DNA of 64,000 nt from Photobacterium ganghwense. Lineage in GTDB: Bacteria > Pseudomonadota > Gammaproteobacteria > Enterobacterales > Vibrionaceae. The translations under genes were made by a program, and so were the position numbers. Shown piece by piece: positions 28,601-37,312 of the stretch; position 1 is the stretch's first letter; every line of letters starts with the position of its first letter. The DNA lies in NCBI RefSeq assembly GCF_003025595.1, contig NZ_PYMI01000001.1, positions 1,116,001 to 1,180,000 on the forward strand, in the 5' to 3' direction. The notes beneath the pieces were generated by a model that had not been told where the DNA came from, did not search any database, and was given only the letters and a program-made list of their open reading frames with translations.

Positions 28601-31600
28601 GCGGCGCGTGCCATTGTCGTCCGTTACCCGCAGACGCAAGGCATCGTGGTGAGCCAGCAGTTGGGCCATCATGCTGGTCAGCCGGGCAGAATCTACCTCA
28701 GGAATAGCCAGTACCACCGCCTGATTCCAGTGCGCCGGACGGGCAAAAGGCTGAGCATCGAACCAGCGCTGGATCGGATGCAAATCAAACGTACCGGCCA
28801 GTTGTCCCTTCTCGGCATCAACCGCCCGTTCATGCTGCGAATGGGCTGCCAGCGTCCGGCACAACTTACGCACGGTTTTCGCTTCAAACACATCTTTGAC
28901 GGTGCAGGCAAAGCCCGCATCACGCAGCCGAGTGTTGAGCTGAATGCTGAGGATCGAATCCCCGCCGAGACGGAAAAAGTCATCTTCAACACCCAGTTCG
29001 GTGTTAAGCACCTCGCGCCAAATCGCCAGTACCTCAGCTTCAAGGTCATTATCAGGCTGAGCACCGTCTCCGGTTACAAGCTGGCGAGCCGGTAACCGGC
29101 TGATATCCAGTTTGCCGTTTACGGTCAGTGGCAGCTCATCCAGCACAATGAGTTCTACCGGCACCATATATTCCGGCAGAATACGGGCTGCGGCCGCCAA
29201 AATTTGCCCCGGTTCGACACGTCCAGCCGGTGAGGTATGTGGCATCATCTCAGACACTGATTCCACCGTGGCATAGGCCACCAGCTGGCGCTGCACGCCT
29301 TCACCGGCCACGATCACTCGAACCTGATGGAGCTGCGGCGCAACTTTCGCAATCTGATTTTCAATTTCAGCCAGCTCAATCCGGTAACCGCGCAGTTTTA
29401 CCTGCTGGTCAATCCGGCCCAGGTACTCCACTTCGCCGTTATTGAGCCAGCGTGCTTTATCACCGGTGCGATAACAGCGAACGGTCTGCCCGGCAATCTC
29501 CCGCGTGACAAACACATTCGCGGTCAGCGCTGGCTGGTTAAGGTAACCCCGTGCCAGCCCCCTGCCAGCCAGGCACAACTCACCGGCCACGCCCACCGGA
29601 CAAAGCTGTCCTTGTTCATCCAAAATCACGGCCTGGGTATTCTCAACCGGATGGCCAATGGTCACCGGCTCTCCCGGTTGCAACTCTTTGACCAGCGCGG
29701 TCACAGTGAACTCGGTCGGGCCATACATGTTCAGCAGGCGCAGTTTGCCCTGCCAGCTGGCGGGCAGATTGGCCGGGCACGCTTCGCCGCCAAATGCCAC
29801 CGTTTTGAGTGAGGTCAGCGGACGAGGAGCCATGGCCGCAAACAGCGCGGTCGAGCTGATCATATGCGTCGCACCGTGCGCTTCGGCCTGCTCCAGCAGG
29901 GTGTCATCCGGCTCGCCAAGCACCAGTTTCGATCCGGCAAACAATGGCAGTATCGCCGTCATGTTACCGGCATCAAATGCCAGCGACATCGGGTTAAACA
30001 TCACGCTGGCGGATGTCATGTGCAAACGGGCAGTATGGTCGGTCAGTACGTTCGTAAATGCGCCATGTTCCACTTCCACCCCTTTTGGCAGACCGGTCGA
30101 GCCCGAGGTGTAGATCACGTAAGCAAGATCTTGCGCCGTCACCGTGATTGCCGGTGCCGTCGCAGCGGTCTGGGCCAGCCTCGCCGCCGTTGCCGCTTCC
30201 GTCACATTGACTACCTGGCATCCGGTCAGCCCCGGATGCGCCTCAGCAAACTGCGCATCCGGCGCAATGACCACCGCCAGTTGGGCGTCGTCAACCAAGT
30301 GCTGTAACCGTGCCGTCGGGTAAGCGGGATCCAGCGGGACATAACTCATTCCCGCTTTCCAGGCGGCCAGCGCAGCAACCGCATACTGGGTCGTGCGACT
30401 CGCGACCACCCCGATTTTCTGCTCGGCAGACGATTCATCGGTCATGTGCGCCAGTAGATACTGCGCCAGGCGGTTGGCGGCCTGATCCAGCGCCTGATAA
30501 GTAATCGTCCTGTCGCTGCCGGTCACCGCCGGTTGTGCCGGATACGCTGCGGCATGGCGGCTGATTTGCTCATGGATCCGCAGAGCATCCGTCACGGCCG
30601 CAGAATCACCAGGTAATTCACCAGTAACCAACGCACTAGTAGCCAACTCACTAGTAACCATTTCACCAGCAGCCATGGGCTCACCATTAGCCATAGCCAG
30701 ACTGGCCAGCGCCTTGCCGATTCGGGCCTGATGCTGGCGGTCTACCATCGGCAGCTCCATCACCGGCGATTGCGGTTCAGCCAGAATGCCATCCAGCAGC
30801 ATCAGGAACATCTCGGCGAAACGGGCTACCGTCTGGTGCTTAAACACCCCTTTGCTGTAGAGCCATTCCAGCCGGACACCGTCTACCAACTCAGTAACCT
30901 TAAGCGACAAATCGGTTTTCGCCGGCAACACCGGAGACGGCTCTTCCACTGCACCACAACCGGGGATCAGATCGTTGAAATCCACCTTGGCCTGATAAAC
31001 CAGCATGATCTGGAAAATCGGGTTAAGCGCCGTGGTACGGTCGGCTCCGATGGCTTCGCTCAGGGCTTCAAAGCGGAACAGCTGATGGTCAAACGCGGCC
31101 AGATCCTGCTCACGGCAGTAACGCAGGTACTCGGCGAAGGTCAGGCTGTCATCCAGCTGAGTACGTAACACAATGGTGTTGACGAAAAAACCCACCACAT
31201 CTTCGATGTCAGCGCGCTCGCGATAAGCCAGCGGCGTCCCGATCACCACATCCCTGTCGCCGCCCAGACGGGCCATCAGCAGTGAGAACACCGCGTGCAG
31301 GCCGATAAAATACGAGGTGCTATGTTGCTGGCACAAACGCTGGAACTGCTGCCATTGCGGCAACGGAATGGATGAAAACACCAGTGCGCCATCATTGTTG
31401 TGGCTGGCCGGGCGCGGTTTGTCGAGCGGCAGGGCATGCACTTCCGGGATACCTTTCAGGCGCTCCACCCAAAACGGGCGGAACTCTTCGTGGTAGTCAC
31501 GGAAGGCCGGAGAGTTGAGCCAGTGGGCATAGTCGATATAGTTGACCGCCGTCGGTGTTATCGGTTGCGGCTGGCTATTCTGATAGGCAAGAAAGGCCTG

Positions 31601-32266
31601 CTTGAAATCGGCAAACATATTTTTCACCGACCAGCCATCAGAAATAATATGGTGCTGGGTGAGCATCAGCAGGTGCTCTTCTTCACCCAACCGGACCAGC
31701 TCCACCCGGGTTAGCTCGCCTTTTTCCAGATCAAATGGGCGATAAATATCTTCCTCGACCATTTTCACCAGTGCCTGCTCGCGCTCGGCATGCGCCAGAT
31801 GAGACAGGTCATGATGAGTGACCGCCAGCTCAGCCTGCGCGGCAATATGTTGTTCACCTTTGCCCTGGCTATTGCGCACAAACCGGGTACGCAGGCTGGC
31901 GTGTTTGGACACCAGCGCCGAGAAGGCGTATTCCAGCGCGGCGACATCCAGCTTGCCGGTCAGGCGAAAATGCACCGGCATGTTGTACAGATGCGAGTTA
32001 TCTTCGTACTGCTCAATAAACCAGAGGCCACTCTGGGAGAAAGAAAGCGGCCCGGAGGCCGCCTGTTGTACGGGGATCGGTTGTTCGTACGCCTGGCGGG
32101 CGTGCAGACAGCGAATGATGGCGTCTTTGTTGTCTCGGATCTGTTGCCCGATTTCCGGTGTCAGCGCCTGCTTGCTGCACTGGGAAGTCAGCTGACCTTT
32201 CTCATTCAGGGCCAGCCGGATCCCTTTGCGCTCAAGGTCTGCCAGTAATGAAATCATGTCTGTCAT
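25646..32266 (-). CDS. amoG: non-ribosomal peptide synthetase TubC-C-A-T-E-C-T (AmoG-like)
   Basis: A 2206-aa NRPS. In order: TubC-type docking domain (1-55); condensation domain with QHHIISDGW (about 205); A domain (about 575-1060, A3 YTSGSTGLPKG near 715); carrier with LGGDSI (Ser near 1101); epimerisation domain with LHHWVVDAVSW (about 1293), EGHGRE and RTVGWFTSTYP; second condensation domain with CHHAVIDGW (about 1765); and a final carrier LGIDSLGAI (about 2145). The protein ends 60 residues later with no thioesterase. The A-domain code, read by hand, is DAMSAGMVTK, which I cannot assign. The E domain predicts a D-residue. AGGA lies 7 bases before the ATG. It is 47 bases after entA, the only real gap in the operon. 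Confidence 0.93.
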   Translation of the reverse strand: MTDMISLLADLERKGIRLALNEKGQLTSQCSKQALTPEIGQQIRDNKDAIIRCLHARQAYEQPIPVQQAASGPLSFSQSGLWFIEQYEDNSHLYNMPVHFRLTGKLDVAALEYAFSALVSKHASLRTRFVRNSQGKGEQHIAAQAELAVTHHDLSHLAHAEREQALVKMVEEDIYRPFDLEKGELTRVELVRLGEEEHLLMLTQHHIISDGWSVKNMFADFKQAFLAYQNSQPQPITPTAVNYIDYAHWLNSPAFRDYHEEFRPFWVERLKGIPEVHALPLDKPRPASHNNDGALVFSSIPLPQWQQFQRLCQQHSTSYFIGLHAVFSLLMARLGGDRDVVIGTPLAYRERADIEDVVGFFVNTIVLRTQLDDSLTFAEYLRYCREQDLAAFDHQLFRFEALSEAIGADRTTALNPIFQIMLVYQAKVDFNDLIPGCGAVEEPSPVLPAKTDLSLKVTELVDGVRLEWLYSKGVFKHQTVARFAEMFLMLLDGILAEPQSPVMELPMVDRQHQARIGKALASLAMANGEPMAAGEMVTSELATSALVTGELPGDSAAVTDALRIHEQISRHAAAYPAQPAVTGSDRTITYQALDQAANRLAQYLLAHMTDESSAEQKIGVVASRTTQYAVAALAAWKAGMSYVPLDPAYPTARLQHLVDDAQLAVVIAPDAQFAEAHPGLTGCQVVNVTEAATAARLAQTAATAPAITVTAQDLAYVIYTSGSTGLPKGVEVEHGAFTNVLTDHTARLHMTSASVMFNPMSLAFDAGNMTAILPLFAGSKLVLGEPDDTLLEQAEAHGATHMISSTALFAAMAPRPLTSLKTVAFGGEACPANLPASWQGKLRLLNMYGPTEFTVTALVKELQPGEPVTIGHPVENTQAVILDEQGQLCPVGVAGELCLAGRGLARGYLNQPALTANVFVTREIAGQTVRCYRTGDKARWLNNGEVEYLGRIDQQVKLRGYRIELAEIENQIAKVAPQLHQVRVIVAGEGVQRQLVAYATVESVSEMMPHTSPAGRVEPGQILAAAARILPEYMVPVELIVLDELPLTVNGKLDISRLPARQLVTGDGAQPDNDLEAEVLAIWREVLNTELGVEDDFFRLGGDSILSIQLNTRLRDAGFACTVKDVFEAKTVRKLCRTLAAHSQHERAVDAEKGQLAGTFDLHPIQRWFDAQPFARPAHWNQAVVLAIPEVDSARLTSMMAQLLAHHDALRLRVTDDNGTRRQRYQASVTVPELVELDAANMTESELYDALTTLQSQFDLVNGPVMAWARVRHLPLPKAQSEQGAEPQTGLFLALHHWVVDAVSWRILAEDLQRLYQGLPLPAKTSSYRQWGDALKAYADRHPEQFDYWHSQLEAAQSRCESASDARYCALPNQLNRDSDGKVIPSQAMLELDESETERLVGKANSAFTTEVRDLLLAALGMTFNELGWGEQSTVMLEGHGREDIAEQLDVSRTVGWFTSTYPCTVAVQPSLAETIKHTKEALRQVPDNGIGFNALRSYHPQGAQLTFSPVVFNYLGRQTRKQGLQPEPWRPLPVIPGQTASPLNPGAELISLHGGIYEGQLTMRQVGVLEQALSEQFMAAFKANLLAVIRYCEQHTVTHGRQSTPSDHPLVTLTQPELDALSERFDIDALLPASSLQQSMFAHQQRCPDDEAYLLQTPIRYQQPLDLTRYRQAWHAVVSAYPALRTVLSGPFGEANPLIQVVQRQCVLPFDVVDLTDEADPQAVIAAYCTQDRQQGIPLQGEALLRVRCFRLADDDIQVIFSCHHAVIDGWSGPRLFAALHQAYESLSESEHIEESAVLPVDQAYLAHAEYAFRQQADTAAFWAEKSLATAKANDLTLLFGHGFAASPYQQQPEVVKTALSPEAQAALVHFARQAGVTHSTVAQFAWHRLVARATGQPLSDQPTTIVGNVVPGRDAPVDGITASVGLYINTLPLMMTWQESQPLAVQLAGLQSETMALNQHATQSLIALQAGRGRLFDSVFVYENYPRPEASEQKAPEQEMTPIEQPVNNLRAVLQPEFGPAFEKVEIPLSLVVNEVGGQLSLRFEFDGQQVEPARAREVLMRWQDELLAVIAADPQQVLPLTPLASVAEPQCLNSEHHAKADPASLDGPWPPAISQLVSQVWQQSTSLTVTPDSAYWHQPLCALGIDSLGAIALVQRLNQALSQQGQKQAVTLAELYQHATPAVMCRALSEAYAQQPEREVADA
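30615..30692 (-). repeat. in-frame 15-bp repeats in the C-A linker of the large NRPS
   Basis: Four degenerate 15-bp units (30615-30674) plus an 18-bp variant, with a core resembling TCACTAGTAACC. They encode Met/Leu-Ala/Val-Thr-Gly/Ser-Glu pentapeptides between the first C domain and the A domain. Confidence 0.8.
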
Positions 32267-32313
32267 GATGTTTTCCTGTGTCGTGTTTTGCTGTATCGCT
32301 GATGTGCGCCTGC

Positions 32314-33108
32314 TCAGGCGTTAAGAATCGCGCCGCCATCCACCACAATGTCCTGCATGGTGACATGGCTGGCCAGATCCGACGCCAGGAAAACCACCAC
32401 CTGAGCGATCTCTTCCGGCCGGGCAATTTTGCCCAGCGGAATCCCCAATTTGAACTGCTCCTGGAAACCGGCAATGGTGAGCTGCTCGGCATCGTCGCTG
32501 TGCCACAAAGATCGCTGCATCCGGGTATCGGTTGACCCCGGTGACACCACATTGCAACGCACACCGTAAGGAGCCAGCTCAAGGGCTGCACAATCGGCCA
32601 GACTGGTCAGCGCCGCTTTCGAAGCACAGTACGCGGTCATGTGAAGACGCGGAATATGCGCAGCATTGGAGCTGACGGTGACCACCGCTCCGTGACGCTG
32701 CTGCTTGAACACCGGGATCAGTTGCTGCAATAGGTAAAACACCCCGGAGGCATTGACGTTGATACAGGTGTGCCAGTCATCAACGGTCAGCTCTTCGGTT
32801 TGCCCCATTCGCAGGATCCCGGCCACGTTCGCCAGCACATCGATCACTGGCTCCGCGGCCAGAATGGTCTGTGCGACCTGACTGACTGCAGCCGGATCAC
32901 TGATATCTACCTCATAAGTGGCAAACGGATGGCTGATACCCTCGTCGCGTGCGGCACTGAAATCAATGTCCAGCCCCATCACCCGGGCACCCAGACGATG
33001 GAAGCTCATCGCCACCTCATGACCGATCCCGCGCGCAGCACCGGTCACCCATACGACTTTGTTCTCGAACTGACCGGTAAAGGTCATTGCGGTTTGTTGT
33101 TCTGCCAT
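32314..33108 (-). CDS. entA: 2,3-dihydro-2,3-dihydroxybenzoate dehydrogenase
   Basis: Short-chain dehydrogenase, 264 aa, that oxidises 2,3-dihydro-DHB to 2,3-dihydroxybenzoate with NAD. The nucleotide loop TGAARGIG is near residue 20, NVAGI near 95, and the catalytic Ser and YCASK near 145-160. Its ATG overlaps the NRPS1 stop (TGATG); a GTG two codons earlier is also possible. This is the amoA position in the amonabactin gene order. Confidence 0.94.
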   Translation of the reverse strand: MAEQQTAMTFTGQFENKVVWVTGAARGIGHEVAMSFHRLGARVMGLDIDFSAARDEGISHPFATYEVDISDPAAVSQVAQTILAAEPVIDVLANVAGILRMGQTEELTVDDWHTCINVNASGVFYLLQQLIPVFKQQRHGAVVTVSSNAAHIPRLHMTAYCASKAALTSLADCAALELAPYGVRCNVVSPGSTDTRMQRSLWHSDDAEQLTIAGFQEQFKLGIPLGKIARPEEIAQVVVFLASDLASHVTMQDIVVDGGAILNA

Positions 33109-36100
33109 CACCACACCATCTCCACTTCATCTTCACTTTGTTGCTGCATCTCGTCGAGATAGCGGCAGAAATCACTCAATACCGGGCGGTCAAACACGTC
33201 TGACACCTTGATGCTGACTTCAAACTCCGAGCCAAGACGGTTCACGATCTGGATGGTCTGCAACGACTGGCCACCCAGTTCAAAGAAGTTATCCTGCGAG
33301 TCAATTGAGCCCACCCCGAGGATCTGCTGCCAGATCGCACCGACCCGGTTCTCCGTTTCGCTGGCCAGCACCTGTCCGGTGCTGTCTTGCTGATAGCCCG
33401 CTAGCAAGGCTTTACGATCCACCTTGTTACTGCCGGTTTTCGGCAACGACGGGAAAAAGCGGAAATCGGTCGGGATCATCGCTGGCGGCAGGCTTTCCTG
33501 CAGGGCTTTCTTGATAGCTAGGGCATTAAAGCGGTCATACTGCTCACCGGCGACAAACGCCACCAGACGACGAAGACCGTTATCAAACACCATTCCCTGC
33601 ACGCAGGCTTCTTCAATGCCGGTCAGCGCCAGCAGATGGGATTCCACTTCGCCCGGCTGAATCCGGTAGCCACTGATTTTGAATTCGTTATCGATCCGTC
33701 CCAGATACACCAGCTGGCCGTGTTCCAGCGTGACCCGATCGCCGGTGCGATAAACCCGGCGCAACTCATCGCCGACCTGCAAGGTCGAAAATGCCGGGTG
33801 GTTCTGGCCCAGATAACCGTCTGCCAGGGTGGCCCCCATGATGACCAGCTCGCCGGTCGCCGCCGGACAAGACTGGCTGTCGAGCACCAGCACATCAACA
33901 CCGGGCAGTGGCAGGCCAATCGGTAACTGGCTGTGCTCGCCGCGGAAGTGTTGCAGGTCAGTGCAGGTCGCCACGACCGTGGTTTCTGTCGGACCGTAGG
34001 TGTTAAACAGGTGAATACCGTTTGCCAGGCCAGTACCGGCAGAACCAGCCGCCTGTCTCGCGTTCTGTACCGCTTTCTGCCACTGCGCCAGCGGCTCGGG
34101 ATACACGGCTTCCCCCCCGATGATCACACCACGGAGTGTGCCTGGCAGGGAGGCAGTGCCTGCTTGCAAACTGACTACCCACTCGTTCCAGAAGGCCGTC
34201 GGCAGATCCAGCACTGAAATCGTTGCCGCCTGCACCGAATCGGAGAAGGTTGCCATCGACTCCAGCATAGCGTCGGTACGCAGCACCAGCGTCGCTCCCT
34301 GACTCAGGGCGACAAAGATTTCTTCAATGCTGGCATCGAAGTTGAACGGGGCAAACTGCAGCACGCGATCAGCTGCGGTGACACCGTAGGTTGCCGCCGC
34401 TGCGGCCACGAAATGGTTCATCGCATGATGACTGATGGCCACGCCTTTCGGCTGGCCGGTCGACCCGGAAGTGAACATGATGTACGCCAGCTCAGATGCT
34501 GCAGGTTCGGTGAACGCACTTCCTTCATTGAAAAAACAGGTTGTATCAGAAGGGCCAGATTCAACTAACCCCGCAGACTGTAGGTGCCCCGCCAGCTGAA
34601 TCGTGACCGGCAGTACTGACAGACGGTGCTGATACTGGGCCTCGGTGATCACAGTGCGGATCCCGGCCTGACTGACGATGCTGCTCTGGCGCTCAATTGG
34701 CTGGTCCGGATCCAGCGGTACATACACCGCCCCGCTCAGCATGACGGCCAGCACAGTGGTGATACACGGCAGCGAACGGCTCAGCGCAACGCCAACTTTC
34801 TCTCCCTCGCTGATTCCCTGTGCCCGCAACGTACCGGCCGCAGCCTCGGCTTTTTCTACCAGCACCTGATAGGTCAGTGACTCCCCCTCTTGCTCAACGG
34901 CAATTGCGGTCGGGTGTTCAGTCGCATGACGCCGAATCTCGGCCAGGACTGAGATGGCTGCCGGGCGCCGCGGCTCTCCAGGAATCAACGCAGCAAGCCG
35001 TGCCTGCGCGTGCAGGCCACCCAGCAGCGAGGCCGTCGTTTGGGTCGGTTCAGTCAGCCAGGTAGCCATCAGGGTCAACAGTTCCTGTTGTAGCCCCGCC
35101 AGCTGACCTTTTTCGTACACCGCCGGGTTAGCGTCAAAGTCAACCACCGGCAGTCCTTCTGATTTACAGTGCAGCTCAATGGTCAAATCTTCCACCGGCC
35201 CCGCACTGAGGTTCAGGGTATCGGCCGCCAGATTGCCGTACTGCAACGGGTGATCAAACGGCATGATGTTAACCAGTGCGCCGTATAACCGCTGGCTGCC
35301 GCCGACCCGGTTCAGGTCACGGCGTAGATCTTCATAGCGATAATGCTGGAAACGGCGCATTTTCTTTTTGTGTGCCGCGACCTTGCGCGCCACACTCAGC
35401 AGGTCATCCTCATCGGAGACCTCAACCACCAGCGGCACAATGTTCATTTGCATGCTTGGCACCGTCAGGGACTTCGATCCCAGCCGGTTCATCACCATCA
35501 TACCCAGCACCACCTGCTCGCTGTTGCCGTTACTATTGCCGTTACTGGTGATATTGCTGTTGGCACCATTGTGGCTGACAGCCGTGTTGTACTGACGCAG
35601 ATGGGTACAGAGCGCGGCAAGGAAAATATCCGCCCAGGTCAGCTGATGCTGGTCCGCCAGCGTCTGGCACTGCTGCCACAGGCTGTCACTGAAGGTGGTG
35701 CTCTGCCGATGGAACCGGGCGGCTATCGGGGCTATCTCGGTACTGTACGACGACGGTGCAGTATTCCCTGCCAGCGTTTCCAGCCAGAACTGACGGGCTT
35801 TGTCATACGCCCCGGAATCGCGGCGCTGCTGATCTTCGTCCAGTACCGCGCTGAAACTGCCGAATGGCGACGGGGTGACCATCTGTCCTTGCACCAACAG
35901 CGAATAAACCTCGGCAATCCGCTGGAACATCAGGGTTGTACCAAAGCCGTCCAGCGCAATGTGATGGACACAGTTGTAGAGATAGTCATGCTGCTGCCCA
36001 CGAAGCAGGGCAAAACGACACGGCAGTTGCTGTTCCAGATCGAACGCCAGTGTCATATCTTCTTCAGCCCAGCGACGCACTGCCGCAATCTCCTCGGCTT

Positions 36101-36365
36101 TGCTTCCCGCTTCCGAAGACAGCTCCACCACATCAAATGCCACCGGCTCAGAGGCGGCAATGCGATACGGCTGTTCGTTTTCACTACGGTAATAGCAGGA
36201 CAGGCATTCGCTTTCTGCCACTGCCTGACGCACCGCCGCTGCCAACTTTTCGGCATCCACCTTCCCTTCAAACACGATGCACTCAGCGGTGTTGAACAGG
36301 GCTTTGTCTTCATTCAGGGTATGGCCCAGCCACAAGCCGTGCTGGGCAGTATTCAGGGCGATCAT
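33108..36365 (-). CDS. amoF: non-ribosomal peptide synthetase C-A-T, predicted lysine-activating (AmoF-like)
   Basis: A 1085-aa single module. It starts at the ATG that overlaps the entB stop (ATGA), with AAAGGAGG 7 bases upstream. The condensation domain has VHHIALDGFG (about 132), the EntF-like form that would accept dihydroxybenzoyl from EntB. The A domain has A3 FTSGSTGQPKG (about 626) and A5 NTYGPTETT. The carrier has LGGQSLQT (about 1027). The specificity code read against GrsA is DAEDIGTVVK, of the lysine type. The A10 motif reads GSNKVDRK. An Asn/Gly/Ser-rich insert near residues 290-315 of the C domain is encoded by 12-bp repeats. No TE domain. Confidence 0.92.
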   Translation of the reverse strand: MIALNTAQHGLWLGHTLNEDKALFNTAECIVFEGKVDAEKLAAAVRQAVAESECLSCYYRSENEQPYRIAASEPVAFDVVELSSEAGSKAEEIAAVRRWAEEDMTLAFDLEQQLPCRFALLRGQQHDYLYNCVHHIALDGFGTTLMFQRIAEVYSLLVQGQMVTPSPFGSFSAVLDEDQQRRDSGAYDKARQFWLETLAGNTAPSSYSTEIAPIAARFHRQSTTFSDSLWQQCQTLADQHQLTWADIFLAALCTHLRQYNTAVSHNGANSNITSNGNSNGNSEQVVLGMMVMNRLGSKSLTVPSMQMNIVPLVVEVSDEDDLLSVARKVAAHKKKMRRFQHYRYEDLRRDLNRVGGSQRLYGALVNIMPFDHPLQYGNLAADTLNLSAGPVEDLTIELHCKSEGLPVVDFDANPAVYEKGQLAGLQQELLTLMATWLTEPTQTTASLLGGLHAQARLAALIPGEPRRPAAISVLAEIRRHATEHPTAIAVEQEGESLTYQVLVEKAEAAAGTLRAQGISEGEKVGVALSRSLPCITTVLAVMLSGAVYVPLDPDQPIERQSSIVSQAGIRTVITEAQYQHRLSVLPVTIQLAGHLQSAGLVESGPSDTTCFFNEGSAFTEPAASELAYIMFTSGSTGQPKGVAISHHAMNHFVAAAAATYGVTAADRVLQFAPFNFDASIEEIFVALSQGATLVLRTDAMLESMATFSDSVQAATISVLDLPTAFWNEWVVSLQAGTASLPGTLRGVIIGGEAVYPEPLAQWQKAVQNARQAAGSAGTGLANGIHLFNTYGPTETTVVATCTDLQHFRGEHSQLPIGLPLPGVDVLVLDSQSCPAATGELVIMGATLADGYLGQNHPAFSTLQVGDELRRVYRTGDRVTLEHGQLVYLGRIDNEFKISGYRIQPGEVESHLLALTGIEEACVQGMVFDNGLRRLVAFVAGEQYDRFNALAIKKALQESLPPAMIPTDFRFFPSLPKTGSNKVDRKALLAGYQQDSTGQVLASETENRVGAIWQQILGVGSIDSQDNFFELGGQSLQTIQIVNRLGSEFEVSIKVSDVFDRPVLSDFCRYLDEMQQQSEDEVEMVW
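35523..35546 (-). repeat. in-frame 12-bp repeat in the NRPS1 condensation domain
   Basis: Two 12-bp units (11 of 12 identical), built on TTGCCGTTACT, within a longer Asn/Ser/Gly-coding stretch (about 35515-35580). They encode SNGNSNGNS in a predicted surface loop. Confidence 0.7.
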
Positions 36366-37312
36366 GCCACCGCCTCCTTTTGCCCGCGTTGTGGTGCCAA
36401 TGCGGGCGTGTTCTGCAATGCCTCTGCCAGCAGAGCCCACCAGTGGTTAAACGTAGGCTCCTCCGCCAGCTGCACAAAGTTGAGCACAATCCCGTGCTTA
36501 CGCCATTCGGTGATCAATGACATGATCTGCACCGAATCCAGACCGTAATCGACCAAGTTTTCATCCGGATCAAACTCGTTGACGTCTTCTTCCACCAGGC
36601 CGGCAATGCGCGCCAGCAGGCCGCTGCGGGTCAGAACAGCAGGCAGGTCATCCTGCTGGTCATCGATAAGTTGAGGCTGTTGAGGCTCTCCAATCAAGGC
36701 GGCGGTAGACACCACCATCCCGGCCCGTCCGGCCACATAGCGCAGCGCCATTTCATGCTCTTCCAGTGAAAAATCAGCAATGGCGTCCCCCACCATGAAC
36801 GGTTTGATATCACGCATAAAGGCATCCACCGCCGTCATCAGGCAGCCGATGTGGCCATAGATCCCGCCAATCAGCAGCTGATCCCGACCCAGCTCTTTGA
36901 GCATGTGCTCCAGCGGCGAACGCTGAAACGCCGAGTAACGCCACTTGTCGAGGACGGTATCGCCGGCTTCCGGCGCCAGCGCCTCAACCACTTGTTGTAG
37001 CTCAGGAGACTTGTTCAGGCCCGGGCCCCACATGTCGTTGAGCAGGGCACGATCTGCCATGTTCTGCTCTTTCGGCTGGGCGGTGTAAATCACCGGAATA
37101 CCGTTGGCTTTGCAAAAACGCTTCAGGGCAACCAGATTACTCAGCAAGGTCTGCATCAGCGCGCTGTCACGCTCATAGAAACTGACAAAGTACTCTTGCA
37201 TGTCGTGGATCAGAAAAGCCGCTTTCTCCGGCGCAAATGCCCACTCGACTTTATTGGCAGGAAACGCCTCGGCAGCTGGCATGGTGTAAGTCGGCAATGA
37301 TGGGATAGTCAT
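36362..37312 (-). CDS. entB: isochorismatase with aryl carrier domain
   Basis: Bifunctional EntB/VibB type, 316 aa (E. coli 285). The isochorismatase domain (about 25-210) has AFLIHDMQEYFV and YGHIGCLMTAVDAFMRD. The C-terminal aryl carrier domain has the phosphopantetheine Ser in YGLDSVQIM (about residue 270). It converts isochorismate to 2,3-dihydro-DHB and carries dihydroxybenzoate loaded by EntE for transfer to the NRPS. The start overlaps the entE stop (ATGA). Confidence 0.95.
   Translation of the reverse strand: MTIPSLPTYTMPAAEAFPANKVEWAFAPEKAAFLIHDMQEYFVSFYERDSALMQTLLSNLVALKRFCKANGIPVIYTAQPKEQNMADRALLNDMWGPGLNKSPELQQVVEALAPEAGDTVLDKWRYSAFQRSPLEHMLKELGRDQLLIGGIYGHIGCLMTAVDAFMRDIKPFMVGDAIADFSLEEHEMALRYVAGRAGMVVSTAALIGEPQQPQLIDDQQDDLPAVLTRSGLLARIAGLVEEDVNEFDPDENLVDYGLDSVQIMSLITEWRKHGIVLNFVQLAEEPTFNHWWALLAEALQNTPALAPQRGQKEAVA

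Noticed and set aside
28217..29095. A plus-strand open frame antisense to the large NRPS
   Set aside because: Lies within E and T domains with intact catalytic motifs on the minus strand; no independent support.
35343..36548. A plus-strand open frame of about 400 codons across the NRPS1 and entB genes
   Set aside because: Antisense to well-supported NRPS domains; His/Gln-rich shadow translation without a family signature.
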